Origin: Emticicia agri
GTDB taxonomy: Bacteria; Bacteroidota; Bacteroidia; Cytophagales; Spirosomataceae
Length of the DNA: 64,000 bases
Assembly: GCF_004168285.1 (NCBI RefSeq)
Contig: NZ_SEWF01000004.1
Span: 124,001-188,000, forward strand
Direction: 5' to 3'
Part shown: in pieces, positions 1 to 9,363 of the stretch
Layout of the letters: the number at the start of each line of letters is the position of its first letter
Position numbering within the stretch: the first letter of the stretch is position 1
Notes under the pieces: generated by a model
Seen by the model: only the letters and a program-made list of their open reading frames with translations
Databases searched by the model: none
Told to the model about the DNA's origin: nothing
Position numbers and translations under genes: made by a program

Positions 1-1452
1 AGGCAGGTTATGGTACTGCGATTGCGTAAACCATAATTCATAACGTCTGGACGAAAAAGTACGGGCCGTATAGTTGCCACGTCCGGCATCAATAATGACA
101 GGCTCACCATTGGCATATAGCAGGAAATCGCCCACATCGTTGTGGTTATGGCTTTCGGCATTGTGTCCGGCGTGTGTAGCCAGATAAAATCCGTTTGATG
201 CACGTGTGGTAAGTACCTGAATATCATGAAACCAGGCATCAGTATTAGGCACATAGGTAGTAGTAGCTTTAGGCATCTGCTTTAAGGTAAGAATATTGGC
301 TATTCTACGCATCCGATGAAAGCTGCCGTTTGAAGTAGCCGTAGTCGGAAATCTGTCGAATGCCCACAGGCCAAATTGTGTGAGTTTATCGTCTTTCAAG
401 GTCTGCCCGAAACGGTACAACATCAGGCCGTCAGGACGGAGCTTCGGGTCAGCATCGGCAAAATTCACAAAGTAATCATCGGCAATATGGGTTTTATAAA
501 TATAGGCGGCCAGTTTCTGTACAATCGGTTGGTCGTAGATATTTATTTTTCCATTTGAAGCACTTGCCAGCGTTTCAAGGGCATCAAACACACAGGCACC
601 TGCGGCAAACCAATAGCTTGGGCCTTCGTCGCAACCCCCATCATCACCCAGACTATTCAGGTAAGCATCCATCAATGTCGAATAAGTATAGGCACTGGCT
701 ACTCTTTTACTTTCGTCAGTCTCAAGAAACAGGTCTGCTATTAACAGGTTTGACACAATCCACGGGTTCCAGTTATTAACCGGATTCTTTTTGCTTAAAT
801 ACCCATAGCGTTCTACCTGTTTGATGGGTTCAAAAATTTTGCGGTTGGTTTCGGCGTATATTCTCTTACGGATAAGTGGCGAAATCTTATCTAATTTTTC
901 GCCTACAAAATAATCGGTCAATCCTAAAACCGAGGCGGTTTCGGCAGCAAATAAATCAACCGTCGGGTCTTCGGCATCAGGTAAGCCGCTTTTCGCTTTC
1001 TGTACACCTAAATGTGCCGGAACACCCCAGTAGGTTTCTTCACAGATAGCCCATACATAATTCATGATGTCTTCTGTAAAACGCCCTTTCCCTTCCACGG
1101 ATTCAGCCAATACCAAATCCATGAGATTAACCCGACGACCGAACGATATTTTTGAATGTTCCTCACGGTCGCCTGAACGTACATAGTTCATCAGAATTGA
1201 AGCCGACATTTGTGGCATTTCTTTCTTTGCCGTAGCTTCTCCGGCTTTAATAATCGATTGAATGATGGAATCAGGCAAAGCCTTTTTCCACTCCTCGGGA
1301 GTTTTAGGGTACGGTTTCCACTGGCTTTTAGGAATGATATTAGCCCTGTAAGATTCTGTTGAATACTTAGTGCTGATAATATTTCTGGGTGTTACCTGTG
1401 CCTGACAAAGCACGACAAGGCATATCAATGATAAGGTGAGGAGGGTTTTCAT
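1..1452 (-). CDS. Heparinase II/III-like secreted lyase (3' end cut by window)
   Basis: Partial gene: the ATG is at 1450-1452 and the reading frame stays open for 484 codons to the window edge, so the C-terminus is missing. The product starts with a signal peptide (MKTLLTLSLICLVVLCQAQ). An alpha-helical toroid-like region follows, with the motif NNWNPWIVSNL near residue 230 and GGCDEGPSYW near 270. Close to the truncated end is HNHNDVGDFLLY, the histidine-rich segment of the heparinase II/III beta-sandwich. Enzymes of this fold (PL12/PL21 and relatives) cleave uronic-acid-containing glycans by beta-elimination. It is the last visible gene of the minus-strand PUL, 120 bp after another lyase. 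The family assignment is firm; the exact PL family and substrate are not. Confidence 0.85.
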   Translation of the reverse strand, partial: MKTLLTLSLICLVVLCQAQVTPRNIISTKYSTESYRANIIPKSQWKPYPKTPEEWKKALPDSIIQSIIKAGEATAKKEMPQMSASILMNYVRSGDREEHSKISFGRRVNLMDLVLAESVEGKGRFTEDIMNYVWAICEETYWGVPAHLGVQKAKSGLPDAEDPTVDLFAAETASVLGLTDYFVGEKLDKISPLIRKRIYAETNRKIFEPIKQVERYGYLSKKNPVNNWNPWIVSNLLIADLFLETDESKRVASAYTYSTLMDAYLNSLGDDGGCDEGPSYWFAAGACVFDALETLASASNGKINIYDQPIVQKLAAYIYKTHIADDYFVNFADADPKLRPDGLMLYRFGQTLKDDKLTQFGLWAFDRFPTTATSNGSFHRMRRIANILTLKQMPKATTTYVPNTDAWFHDIQVLTTRASNGFYLATHAGHNAESHNHNDVGDFLLYANGEPVIIDAGRGNYTARTFSSRRYELWFTQSQYHNLP

Positions 1453-1461
1453 AGATGTAAA

Positions 1462-1569
1462 AATTAGTGAATGGTGAATTGCGAATTAGTGAATAATAGG
1501 AATTTAAGAATAAAAATCGGCTTGATAGTATAATTATTCACTAATTCACCATTCGCTAATTCGCAATTT
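1462..1569. repeat. Inverted repeat between the two lyase genes
   Basis: Two arms of about 36 bp built from AATTAGTGAAT and GAATGGTGAATT units (1462-1497 and 1532-1569) are inverted copies of each other with a small indel, around a 34-bp centre. The unit resembles the arms of the repeat at 59720-59960. It lies downstream of the 620-aa lyase gene and could form a strong mRNA hairpin between the two cistrons. Confidence 0.7.
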
Positions 1570-1572
1570 ATT

Positions 1573-3435
1573 TCATTTCCAGTCTTTCAATACCGGAATG
1601 GTTGGTTCTGTTTTTGCGCCTTCGGGAATTAATAAAACCGTCAGGTTATTTTTGCTGTTAGCCGGAAGCATGGCTTCAAAACCTATCAGAATAGTGCCCG
1701 GATTTGCGGCATCATAGTCATGTGTGCCTTGTGTTGACCAGGTTTTTAGTGTTACATTGGCAGGTTCTGCTACTTTTAACTGCAATTTCTTGCCGTTTTG
1801 CGTAAGTGTTGCCGTTCCATCTGCCTCAATCGTTACCTCGGCAGGTGTAAGCATTGCCCAGCGAACGGTTGTTGCGTTTTCGTTAGTAGTAACTTCGTCT
1901 TTGACAACTACGTATTGCTGGTTAATAATGGCTACGCCCCTATTCACTTCACTGACTTTGCCTTTATACACATCCGTTATATTACTGACAGCACTCAGAA
2001 ACTGAGGTTTGGTAGTATATTGTTGAATAGCTGTCTTACCCTCTACTTTCTGAAACTCGTTATCAAAGGCGAGTGTACTATGTGCCAGATTGTTGTAACG
2101 ATATACCTGCCAGCGCTGAGAATTTTGTTTCATGTCCCACAGGTTTACACCTTTCGACTCAAGAGACTCATATTCCTGCATGCCAAAATCCATCGACCAG
2201 CGTTCGCCATTGGCATCCATCACAAACGAGCCAATATCCATGTGTCCATGACTAACCGAAGGAGAACCTGTTTTGAAACCCACATAAATAGCCTTTCGGT
2301 CTGTCCAGGAAGTACGCATCATCGCTACCGGATTTTTACCCTGTCCTACCCACATGAGTTGTTTGGGCGTATTTGCTTGAGCAAGCGACATATCTTTACC
2401 CCATATCATGGCAGCAGGCAACAATCGGTCTTTACTCATCGATTTTTCTTCGTTCAGGTAGTTTTTTTCGGCATATAAAAGGCCATTGTCTTTATTACGG
2501 TCGGCAAACCAGAACATAGCAGGACTCAGGCTGGCACCGCCTCCGGCATCTGAATAATTGAAGTTTTTGCCCGATGTACCTACCATGTGCTGAAAATATC
2601 CGGCGGTTTTTAAAAAGCCCTCTGATTCAGATAAACCGAAGTCAGTATTAAATACTTTCTGAACAGCACTGATAAATAGCACATTGAAACTGGTTCCATA
2701 GCCCCAATAGCTGTATCCTTCCGGATAAGCTCCTTCGGGTTTGTAATCACCCATCGGAATTTGAATAGAACCGATAGCTCTATCTATAATTTGTCGGGCT
2801 AAAGTTGGGTTCTCTTCATAAATAGCTAATGCTCCATAACTCATTCCGGCATTACATACCTGATTCCAGTTGTTTGATACTTTCAGCCAGTAATTATATT
2901 TACTATTAAACGATGGTTCAATCCCTTTTTTCAGGATAGCCTCTTTGATAATAGCCTTTGATGCCTGCGGTAAATCGGCATAGAGCCAGTCGTAGCCAAT
3001 TGCTACGCCCATAGTCATTTCGGCCACGTCTAAAAAGTGGCTTGGGTTCCAGTCTGTAAACTGTGAAACTTTTACCAATTCCTGTTCTGCCCGATTCAGG
3101 TATTTTTTATCTTTTGAAGTTCGATAGGCATAAGCCAGATAAAAGACACGACGCAGACACTCTCTGGAAGTTGCCAGCAATCGGCGACCAATCTGTACCC
3201 GCTCTAAGACTGGTTGATTAATAAGACGGTCGCTTTCAGTCAGAATCACCTGATGGATTTTCTTCCAGTTCTGGTCTGAAGTAATGTTTTTAAGAATAGT
3301 TTTCTCTTCGTCTTGCAGCAGCAGAATACGTGGATGATTGGGTATTTTTGCACCTTCTTTCAGGTAAACCAACTGTGCATGGGCGTTACCTGCAAAGAGG
3401 AATAAAACCAACAAAATAAAAAGTTTTTTCTCCAT
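1573..3435 (-). CDS. Heparinase II/III-like polysaccharide lyase
   Basis: A 620-aa secreted protein with signal peptide (MEKKLFILLVLFLFAGNAHA) and ATG at 3433-3435. The N-terminal half is an alpha/alpha-toroid-type region, with GYDWLY near residue 149 and NNWNQVCNAGMSYG near 187. The C-terminal half contains SHGHMDIGSFVMDANGERW near 393, the heparinase II/III signature with candidate catalytic or metal-binding histidines, followed by beta-sandwich sequence. The family degrades acidic glycans such as heparin, hyaluronan or alginate by beta-elimination. It lies downstream of SusD in the same orientation, 445 bp away, with a MITE in the gap, and upstream of a second lyase of the same superfamily. 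Two different lyases suggest an acidic polysaccharide target; which one cannot be read from sequence. Confidence 0.88.
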   Translation of the reverse strand: MEKKLFILLVLFLFAGNAHAQLVYLKEGAKIPNHPRILLLQDEEKTILKNITSDQNWKKIHQVILTESDRLINQPVLERVQIGRRLLATSRECLRRVFYLAYAYRTSKDKKYLNRAEQELVKVSQFTDWNPSHFLDVAEMTMGVAIGYDWLYADLPQASKAIIKEAILKKGIEPSFNSKYNYWLKVSNNWNQVCNAGMSYGALAIYEENPTLARQIIDRAIGSIQIPMGDYKPEGAYPEGYSYWGYGTSFNVLFISAVQKVFNTDFGLSESEGFLKTAGYFQHMVGTSGKNFNYSDAGGGASLSPAMFWFADRNKDNGLLYAEKNYLNEEKSMSKDRLLPAAMIWGKDMSLAQANTPKQLMWVGQGKNPVAMMRTSWTDRKAIYVGFKTGSPSVSHGHMDIGSFVMDANGERWSMDFGMQEYESLESKGVNLWDMKQNSQRWQVYRYNNLAHSTLAFDNEFQKVEGKTAIQQYTTKPQFLSAVSNITDVYKGKVSEVNRGVAIINQQYVVVKDEVTTNENATTVRWAMLTPAEVTIEADGTATLTQNGKKLQLKVAEPANVTLKTWSTQGTHDYDAANPGTILIGFEAMLPANSKNNLTVLLIPEGAKTEPTIPVLKDWK

Positions 3436-3550
3436 TGGCTTGGTTTATAAGGGTTGAATATGATGGTTTTATGGGGTGTGGTAGTAATATTATTTGTAGA
3501 GATAGAATAATTAAATTGCTGATAAAACCCTCACCAAATATGTGCAAAGT

Positions 3551-3774
3551 GAGGCTGTCTCAAAAGTTTTTTTTACAGAATATTATTTGGTATAAACTCT
3601 CCTCACCCTCTAAATCTCCCTCTCCTGGAAAAGGAGCGGACGTCGCACGGAGGGAGACTTTTAGCCCCTCTCCCGTGGGAGAGGGGTTGGGGCGGCCGCC
3701 GCGCGGTGAGGGAAAATTCCAAACGGTTCGCCGTAGCGATATTATTTGGCGTGAAAAACTTTTGAGACGCCCTC
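3551..3774. mobile_element. MITE-like element, copy 1
   Basis: A 224-bp non-coding element. It begins GAGGCTGTCTCAAAAGTTTT and ends with the inverse, CTTTTGAGACGCCCTC, giving terminal inverted repeats of about 20 bp. The interior is itself palindromic and GC-rich (CTCTCCCGTGGGAGAGG, GGCGGCCGCCGCGC). A near-identical copy lies at 40945-41175 in the opposite orientation. It has no coding capacity of its own: the open frame through it, at 3435-3878, simply crosses the repeat. It is probably moved in trans by a transposase recognising these ends. It sits between the SusD gene and the first lyase gene. Confidence 0.8.
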
Positions 3775-3880
3775 ACCAAACGTGGCATTCAGAAAGACAA
3801 TTTAAATCTTTAATTCTGACATTTAAAACATATCCAAAACAACAATCCCGAATTGCTTCGGGATTATTGCAAATATGATA

Positions 3881-5518
3881 TTACCACTTAGGATTTTGCT
3901 TCAGATTTCCGTTTAATGAAATTTCATTGATGGGTAGAGGCCACAAATAGTCTTTTTCAGGGTCAAATTTGCGGAAAGATGCATTCTGTACCAATATGAA
4001 ATTTTCAGGTGTCAGGTTTACAGTGGTAGCTGTTCCGAACTCATCTTTGAAGAAGAAGTTACCTAAAACAGGTTTTGGCAATTCAATTTCAGCAGTTTTC
4101 CAGCGAATCAAATCCCAGTAACGGAAACCCTCCTGTGCTAATTCCACACGACGCTCACGACGGAGTTCTTCGCGCATATCCAGACCATTTTCTGTTGTAA
4201 AGGCATTTGTAAGCCTGGCAATTTTTGCTCTGTTTCGCAACAGGTTGATAGATATGTCTAAATCTGCATCACTGATTTGTCCTTCCAGTTCATATTTTGC
4301 CTCAGCATACGTTAATAATACTTCGCCATAACGTAAAATAATACGATCCATTGTAGAGGCCTGTGTTGTCCAGTCGTCAATATTTGAATATTTACGGAAT
4401 GTAAACCCGGATTTATTAAATACCAAAGGTGCAATATCAAATACTGGTTTGGTACCCATGTAGGCATCGCCTCTTTTCATAAAAGTTGCCGACATACGTT
4501 CGTCACGGTTAGCAAATACATCCAATGAAACAACAGGCGTTTTATACAAAGGTGATTTAGTGATTGGAAGGCCATCTTTTAACAGATAAGAATCAGCCAG
4601 ACTCTTGGTTGGGCTAACATTTCCGTTCTCCAGACTACTTCTGAAATATGGATGTGTAAGTACACGCTCTGTTGTAGAAACACCATATTGTTTTACGAGG
4701 ATATTTTCACGGTTCTGACGGCCTTCGCCTTCGTATTGAAACATACCGAAATAATTGGCAAACAGGTCGTGTAGTTTGCTATCCATTACAGCTTTGGCAG
4801 CATTTACAGCTAAAGTAAGGTGGGCATTCGCATCACCATATTTATGAAATTTAGCACGGGTACCTTCAAAAAGTGCTACTCTGGCTTTGAAAGCCAAAGC
4901 TGCAGTAGTAGAGATACGGCCATAATCGGCAGCTCCTAATGCTGTTGGCGTTGGTAATTTGGTTGCAGCAAAATCTAAATCCTGATATATCTGCGCATAG
5001 ATTTCTGTTCTTGGTGCGGCAGGAGCCATTAATTCGGGTGAAGTATCATCTAATGTTTTCAGAATCAAAGGTACATCACCAAATTTCTGAACCAACGAGA
5101 AATAAGCCCAGGCACGAAAGAAACGTGCTTCTGCAATATAGCGATCGATTGCGGTCTGCCCTGCGCCTGTAGCCCGTGGTGCTTTTTCAATAATATTGTT
5201 TGCCGCCCTGATAAGCTGGTAAGGTGTATTATAATTGTTGGCATCGGTGGCTGGTGCCAGACGGGAGCCATCGCTGATGTTATTAGATGCCAGACCAACT
5301 GCGTCATCAGACCATACATCTTCTGTACTATTGCCACCAGGAATGGCAAAAGGTGGTAAAAAAGTATATAAATAATTGGCAGCAGACTTTAAATCAGTTT
5401 CTGAACGCCAGAAAGTTTCGTCGCTGATATTTGTTTCGGGAAGTCGGTTCACATCACATGCGGTTACTCCTACCAAAACAGCGACTCCTAAGGTTATATG
5501 TTTTATGAATGATTTCAT
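3881..5518 (-). CDS. SusD/RagB family outer-membrane glycan-binding lipoprotein
   Basis: A 545-aa lipoprotein with a lipobox-like VGVTAC near residue 21 and ATG at 5516-5518. The N-terminal region (DETFWRSETDLKSAANYLYTFL) and the C-terminal segment (RRERRVELAQEGFRYWDLIRW near residue 455, ending YLWPLPINEISLNGNLKQNP) are typical SusD/RagB hallmarks around a TPR-like scaffold. SusD-type proteins sit on the cell surface as the lid of a SusC transporter and bind oligosaccharides. The gene is 36 bp downstream of its SusC partner and is certainly cotranscribed with it. Length is normal for the family. The function class is secure; the ligand is inferred to be an acidic glycan from the adjacent lyases. 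Confidence 0.95.
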   Translation of the reverse strand: MKSFIKHITLGVAVLVGVTACDVNRLPETNISDETFWRSETDLKSAANYLYTFLPPFAIPGGNSTEDVWSDDAVGLASNNISDGSRLAPATDANNYNTPYQLIRAANNIIEKAPRATGAGQTAIDRYIAEARFFRAWAYFSLVQKFGDVPLILKTLDDTSPELMAPAAPRTEIYAQIYQDLDFAATKLPTPTALGAADYGRISTTAALAFKARVALFEGTRAKFHKYGDANAHLTLAVNAAKAVMDSKLHDLFANYFGMFQYEGEGRQNRENILVKQYGVSTTERVLTHPYFRSSLENGNVSPTKSLADSYLLKDGLPITKSPLYKTPVVSLDVFANRDERMSATFMKRGDAYMGTKPVFDIAPLVFNKSGFTFRKYSNIDDWTTQASTMDRIILRYGEVLLTYAEAKYELEGQISDADLDISINLLRNRAKIARLTNAFTTENGLDMREELRRERRVELAQEGFRYWDLIRWKTAEIELPKPVLGNFFFKDEFGTATTVNLTPENFILVQNASFRKFDPEKDYLWPLPINEISLNGNLKQNPKW

Positions 5519-5554
5519 ATAATATTCGTTTGGATAATTAAACTGATACCCTGA

Positions 5555-8500
5555 TTAGAATGAAAGATTTAAGCCAATTGATGCCGTGGCAAAGAATGGA
5601 TAGTCGTTGTCGGCATTATCACGGGTTTCAGGATCAAATAAACCTTTAAATTTACCTAAAGCTGATATAGTGAACAGATCCTGGCCTGAGAAGAAGAATC
5701 TTGCTCTTGACACATTGATTTTAGAGGTCCAGGCTGTTGGAAGCGTATAGCCTACCTGCAGGTTTTTCATACGTGCATAAGCTGCATTTAATACCCATTT
5801 GTCAGATGAAACATAGTTGTGGGTTGCACCTACAAAAGGTCTGGGATATAGGGCATTCGGATTTTCGGGAGTCCAGTAGTCTCTGTGAACACCTAATGGC
5901 TGTTTCCACGTTACCAGTAATGGCGCAATATTTTCCGTTGCCGGACGGTAACTGCGTTCGCCTACGCCTTGCACAAAAGCAGAGAAATCAATATTTTTCC
6001 ATTGGAAACCCAATGTTACACCAAACAGATAACGAGGTTGATTAGTACCTAACAGTACAAGGTCACCGTGATTATCGATATTACCATTACCGATAGTTAA
6101 TCTGCCATCACCATTTTTGTCAATATATTTCACATCACCTGCACCAGTCCGGTTATCCTGAAAAGCCCATGCTTTTACTTCATCAGCACTTGTAAAATAA
6201 CCTGCGGTCTCATAACCCCAGATGGTGTTAAGCGGATAGCCTTCAATCAGTCCATTCGATCCGGCATTAATCACTCTACGCCCTGAGAAGTTGATTAATT
6301 TATTCTGGTTATCAGATAAATTTGCTGCAATATTGTATGAGAAATCAGAACCGATTGTGCCACGATAACGCGCTTCTAATTCCCATCCCCACGATTTCAA
6401 CTCACCATTATTTTTACGAGGGGTACCTATACCCACTACCGCCGGTAATTGCTGAGGTGTTAGCATATTGCGGTTATACTTCACGTAATAATCGGCTGTT
6501 ACCTGTAATTTATTCTGGAAGAAACCAAAATCAGCCCCAATGTTTGATGTCTCAATGGTTTCCCACGATAATTGGGCAGAAGGAATGGCACTCTGATAAA
6601 TGTAAGAAGTACGTGAATCGCCTATAACAAGGTTGTTGTTACGAACCAACTGATTCAGGTAATCGTAATAGCCTAAGGTATTACCTAAAGCACCTCCTAA
6701 ACGACCCCATGAAGCTCTTAGCTTTAACTCAGAAATAAATTTCAGTGAGTTTGAGAACCATGCTTCACGATGCACATTCCAACCTGCCGAGGCCGAAGGG
6801 AATACTTTTACACGATAACCCGGGGCTAATCTCGAACTTTCATCAGAACGCAAAGTACCTTCAATCAGATATCTGTCTGCAAAACTATAATTTACTCTGC
6901 CAAATACCGATTGATACGCATAAGCATAAATATTCTGGCTATTTGTTTTGGTTCTGTCATCACCCAGATTTAAAGTAGGCAAATCGTTACTTACTAAATT
7001 AGTAGCACCAGTAGAGGAAGAAGAGTAACGGAAATCTTCCCATTGATAGCCAGCAAATAAACCAAGTGTATGTTTACCAAATTGTCTGTCGTAGTTAGCC
7101 AGAAACTGTAAGTTTGTATTAGTTGTTAACTCGTTAAAGAGTTGGAAAGAATTAATCTGATTCAGATAACTCAAGATTCTTGATTTACCCCAAAGTGGTA
7201 CAGTACGAAAGAAAGTTTCCCTGTCACCACGGCGATATTGGGTACCTAAAACGGCTCTCAGGTTCAGGCCTTTGATAATATCAGCAGCTTTCAGTGTAAA
7301 AACCCCATCAAAATAATTGCGCTTGTAATCATTATAGCCACCAGACTCTAAGGAAGCATAAGCGGTAGCAGCAGAACCTGCTCCGTTGTAACGTCCTTCC
7401 GGCGTAAAGAATGGCGTACGAGTGCGCAATCGATAAATCTGATAAATCAACCCTTGGCCGTTCAATCCGGCAGAAGATGCCTCCTGCTTATCATTGGTAT
7501 AAGATAGACGGGAATCAATAGAGAAAACCTTATTTATTTGTGCGCCGAGATTCAAACGAAGGTTATAACGATTATAACTATCAGGGCCTACTTTAAAAAT
7601 TCCATTTTTGCCATAATAACCACCTGATAGTAAGAAATTCAGTTTTTCTGTTCCGCCTCTTACTGTGAGGTTGTGGGTACGCATAGAAGAGTATTTTTTC
7701 AGAATCTGGTCTGCTAATGGGATCTGATTATAGAAAAGATATGTACTTGTATCTACAGGATTTATCACATACGGAATTCCATCTTTGATTCGTTGAATAT
7801 CCTCAGCCGAATACTCAGGACCACTACCCGAATTGGCACGAGAAAGATTAGCAAATTCTGCTTCTTCCAACAGGGTCATTCTATCCGGTACATTGATAGA
7901 CCAGTCGGTGCCTTGTTGTGCCAGATAATCGAAAGTAACTTTACCTGCTCTTCCTTTTTTGGTAGTAACGAGAATAACCCCACCCGCAGCCTGTGCGCCG
8001 TAGATAGCAGCAGCCGCAGCATCTTTCAGTACACTGATACTCTCTACATCATTCGGATTCATGGTTTGTAAGGTATTGCTTGGTACAGCCACTCCATCTA
8101 AAACCACTAACGGGCTTACCGAACCATTGGCTGTGGTGGCTCCACGAATCTGGATACCAATATCTTCGCTACCGGGTTGGCCGCTTGTACGGGTGATAAT
8201 CAATCCCGGACTCATTCCCTGCATAGCCGTAGCAAGGTTACTTGCCGGACGGTTTTCGATAGCTGCTGCATCAATGCTTGATACAGCCCCTGTCATATTG
8301 GCTTTTTTCTGCGTACCATACCCTACCACAACCACCTCTTCCAAGGTTTTCAAGTCAGAGGCCAGCACAATATCAATCGTTGTTTGAGTACCAACCGTAA
8401 TTTCCTGCTTCTCATAACCTAAAAAGCTGAATACCAACACCGATTGAGTAGTAGGCACCGTAATGGAATAGTTTCCTTCTCCATCAGTTGTTACGCCACG

Positions 8501-9016
8501 GGTAGTACCTTTAATGGTTACACTCACACCTGGCAAACCTATTCCGCCATCTTTGTCGATTACTTTACCCTTTACAGGCTGGTCTATTACCAGCATTAAA
8601 TTTTCTTTTCCGGTTACTAAGGGAGCCTGTATTGTTTCTAAAAGGGCCTGTTTGTCTTCCCAACTGAGAATAATCTGCCCACCAATGACCCGGTAATTCA
8701 CCTTCATTGGTTTGAGTAAAGACACTAATACATCAGATAGTTTTTGTTCAGAAGCTGTATAATTTACTTTGCGGTCGGCATGAATGGCTTTTGAGCTGTA
8801 CACAAATTTCACATCGGTCTGCCCTTCAATCATACTCAACACGGCACGCAGGCTCTGGTTTTCGACTTTTACTGAAACGGGCTTATTCAAGAACTCCTGA
8901 GCTCTTGTATCATAAGCATACGAAACAGTAGCGAAAATCATTGCCAATACAAGCTGAACAGCAGAAATTTTCATAGCAAGTAGCAAGATTTTACTTGTTT
9001 GTAATCTTTTTTTCAT
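5555..9016 (-). CDS. SusC/RagA TonB-dependent transporter with STN signalling domain
   Basis: The start is set at the ATG at 9014-9016 (MKKRLQTSK), because the frame upstream lacks the signal-peptide character that begins there; this gives 1153 aa. Domains in order: signal peptide, a secretin/TonB short N-terminal (STN) domain at about 40-110, a CarboxypepD_reg-like domain at about 150-230 (GKVIDKDGGIGLPGVSVTIKG), a plug with VVVGYGTQKKANMTGAVSSI, and a long 22-strand-type beta-barrel ending in SIGLNLSF. The STN domain is the segment that contacts FecR in transport-coupled signalling, and a FecR/ECF-sigma pair lies immediately upstream. The protein imports oligosaccharides across the outer membrane with SusD (next gene) and probably reports ligand to the sigma switch. 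Confidence 0.95.
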   Translation of the reverse strand: MKKRLQTSKILLLAMKISAVQLVLAMIFATVSYAYDTRAQEFLNKPVSVKVENQSLRAVLSMIEGQTDVKFVYSSKAIHADRKVNYTASEQKLSDVLVSLLKPMKVNYRVIGGQIILSWEDKQALLETIQAPLVTGKENLMLVIDQPVKGKVIDKDGGIGLPGVSVTIKGTTRGVTTDGEGNYSITVPTTQSVLVFSFLGYEKQEITVGTQTTIDIVLASDLKTLEEVVVVGYGTQKKANMTGAVSSIDAAAIENRPASNLATAMQGMSPGLIITRTSGQPGSEDIGIQIRGATTANGSVSPLVVLDGVAVPSNTLQTMNPNDVESISVLKDAAAAAIYGAQAAGGVILVTTKKGRAGKVTFDYLAQQGTDWSINVPDRMTLLEEAEFANLSRANSGSGPEYSAEDIQRIKDGIPYVINPVDTSTYLFYNQIPLADQILKKYSSMRTHNLTVRGGTEKLNFLLSGGYYGKNGIFKVGPDSYNRYNLRLNLGAQINKVFSIDSRLSYTNDKQEASSAGLNGQGLIYQIYRLRTRTPFFTPEGRYNGAGSAATAYASLESGGYNDYKRNYFDGVFTLKAADIIKGLNLRAVLGTQYRRGDRETFFRTVPLWGKSRILSYLNQINSFQLFNELTTNTNLQFLANYDRQFGKHTLGLFAGYQWEDFRYSSSSTGATNLVSNDLPTLNLGDDRTKTNSQNIYAYAYQSVFGRVNYSFADRYLIEGTLRSDESSRLAPGYRVKVFPSASAGWNVHREAWFSNSLKFISELKLRASWGRLGGALGNTLGYYDYLNQLVRNNNLVIGDSRTSYIYQSAIPSAQLSWETIETSNIGADFGFFQNKLQVTADYYVKYNRNMLTPQQLPAVVGIGTPRKNNGELKSWGWELEARYRGTIGSDFSYNIAANLSDNQNKLINFSGRRVINAGSNGLIEGYPLNTIWGYETAGYFTSADEVKAWAFQDNRTGAGDVKYIDKNGDGRLTIGNGNIDNHGDLVLLGTNQPRYLFGVTLGFQWKNIDFSAFVQGVGERSYRPATENIAPLLVTWKQPLGVHRDYWTPENPNALYPRPFVGATHNYVSSDKWVLNAAYARMKNLQVGYTLPTAWTSKINVSRARFFFSGQDLFTISALGKFKGLFDPETRDNADNDYPFFATASIGLNLSF

Positions 9017-9059
9017 ACATTTGAAAAATTTTGTTAGAGGTAAGAATTTGACAAAAGAA

Positions 9060-9138
9060 GCCCTGTCTTTCACGTGCAGCGAAAAGTTTTCAGGGCGTGT
9101 AGGCTGACAATGCTGGTACCATTGTCAGCTTTTTTTTT
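9060..9138. promoter_or_regulatory. Stacked hairpins in the SusC leader; terminator-like on the plus strand
   Basis: Two hairpins lie back to back. GCCCTG (9060-9065) pairs with CAGGGC (9091-9096). GCTGACAATG (9103-9112) pairs perfectly with CATTGTCAGC (9120-9129) and is followed by nine T on the plus strand. On the plus strand this looks like an intrinsic terminator, although no plus-strand gene ends here. On the minus strand it falls in the 5' leader of the SusC gene. Confidence 0.55.
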
Positions 9139-9177
9139 AATTAATAATCACTATTTTTTTATCATATACACACAACA

Positions 9178-9336
9178 GGGTTAAGGTTGAACAGACTGGC
9201 GGTCTTCTGATATATATTTATTAAGGTTAAATAGATGCACTGTTAAATAAGGAGTATGCTCGCTTGTCTGAATAGACATTTAAACATACTCCCCGGATTG
9301 AATAGAGGGTTAGTTTATTAAGGGTTGAATAGATGC
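9178..9336. repeat. Degenerate direct repeats and hairpin between FecR and SusC genes
   Basis: Imperfect copies of TTAAGGTTGAATAGATGC occur at about 9178-9198, 9219-9238, 9296-9306 and 9317-9336, in the same orientation. Between them GGAGTATG (9251-9258) pairs with CATACTCC (9285-9292). The hairpin could end the fecR transcript. The spaced direct repeats could be a protein-binding array or decayed repeat DNA. Similar GGGTTGAA words occur near 3447 and, inverted, near 41190. Confidence 0.45.
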
Positions 9337-9363
9337 GTTTGTTTATCTGGTATGGCAATTCTG

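Noticed and set aside
1798-2478. 226-codon open frame opposite the lyase gene
   Set aside because: Antisense to a clear heparinase-type gene; no domain, signal or start context of its own.
3435-3878. 147-codon open frame on the plus strand
   Set aside because: It runs through the MITE; its translation is repeat sequence, and the element's palindromes keep several frames open.
9103-9138. Riboswitch in the SusC leader
   Set aside because: Simple stem-loops only; no conserved aptamer core recognised.
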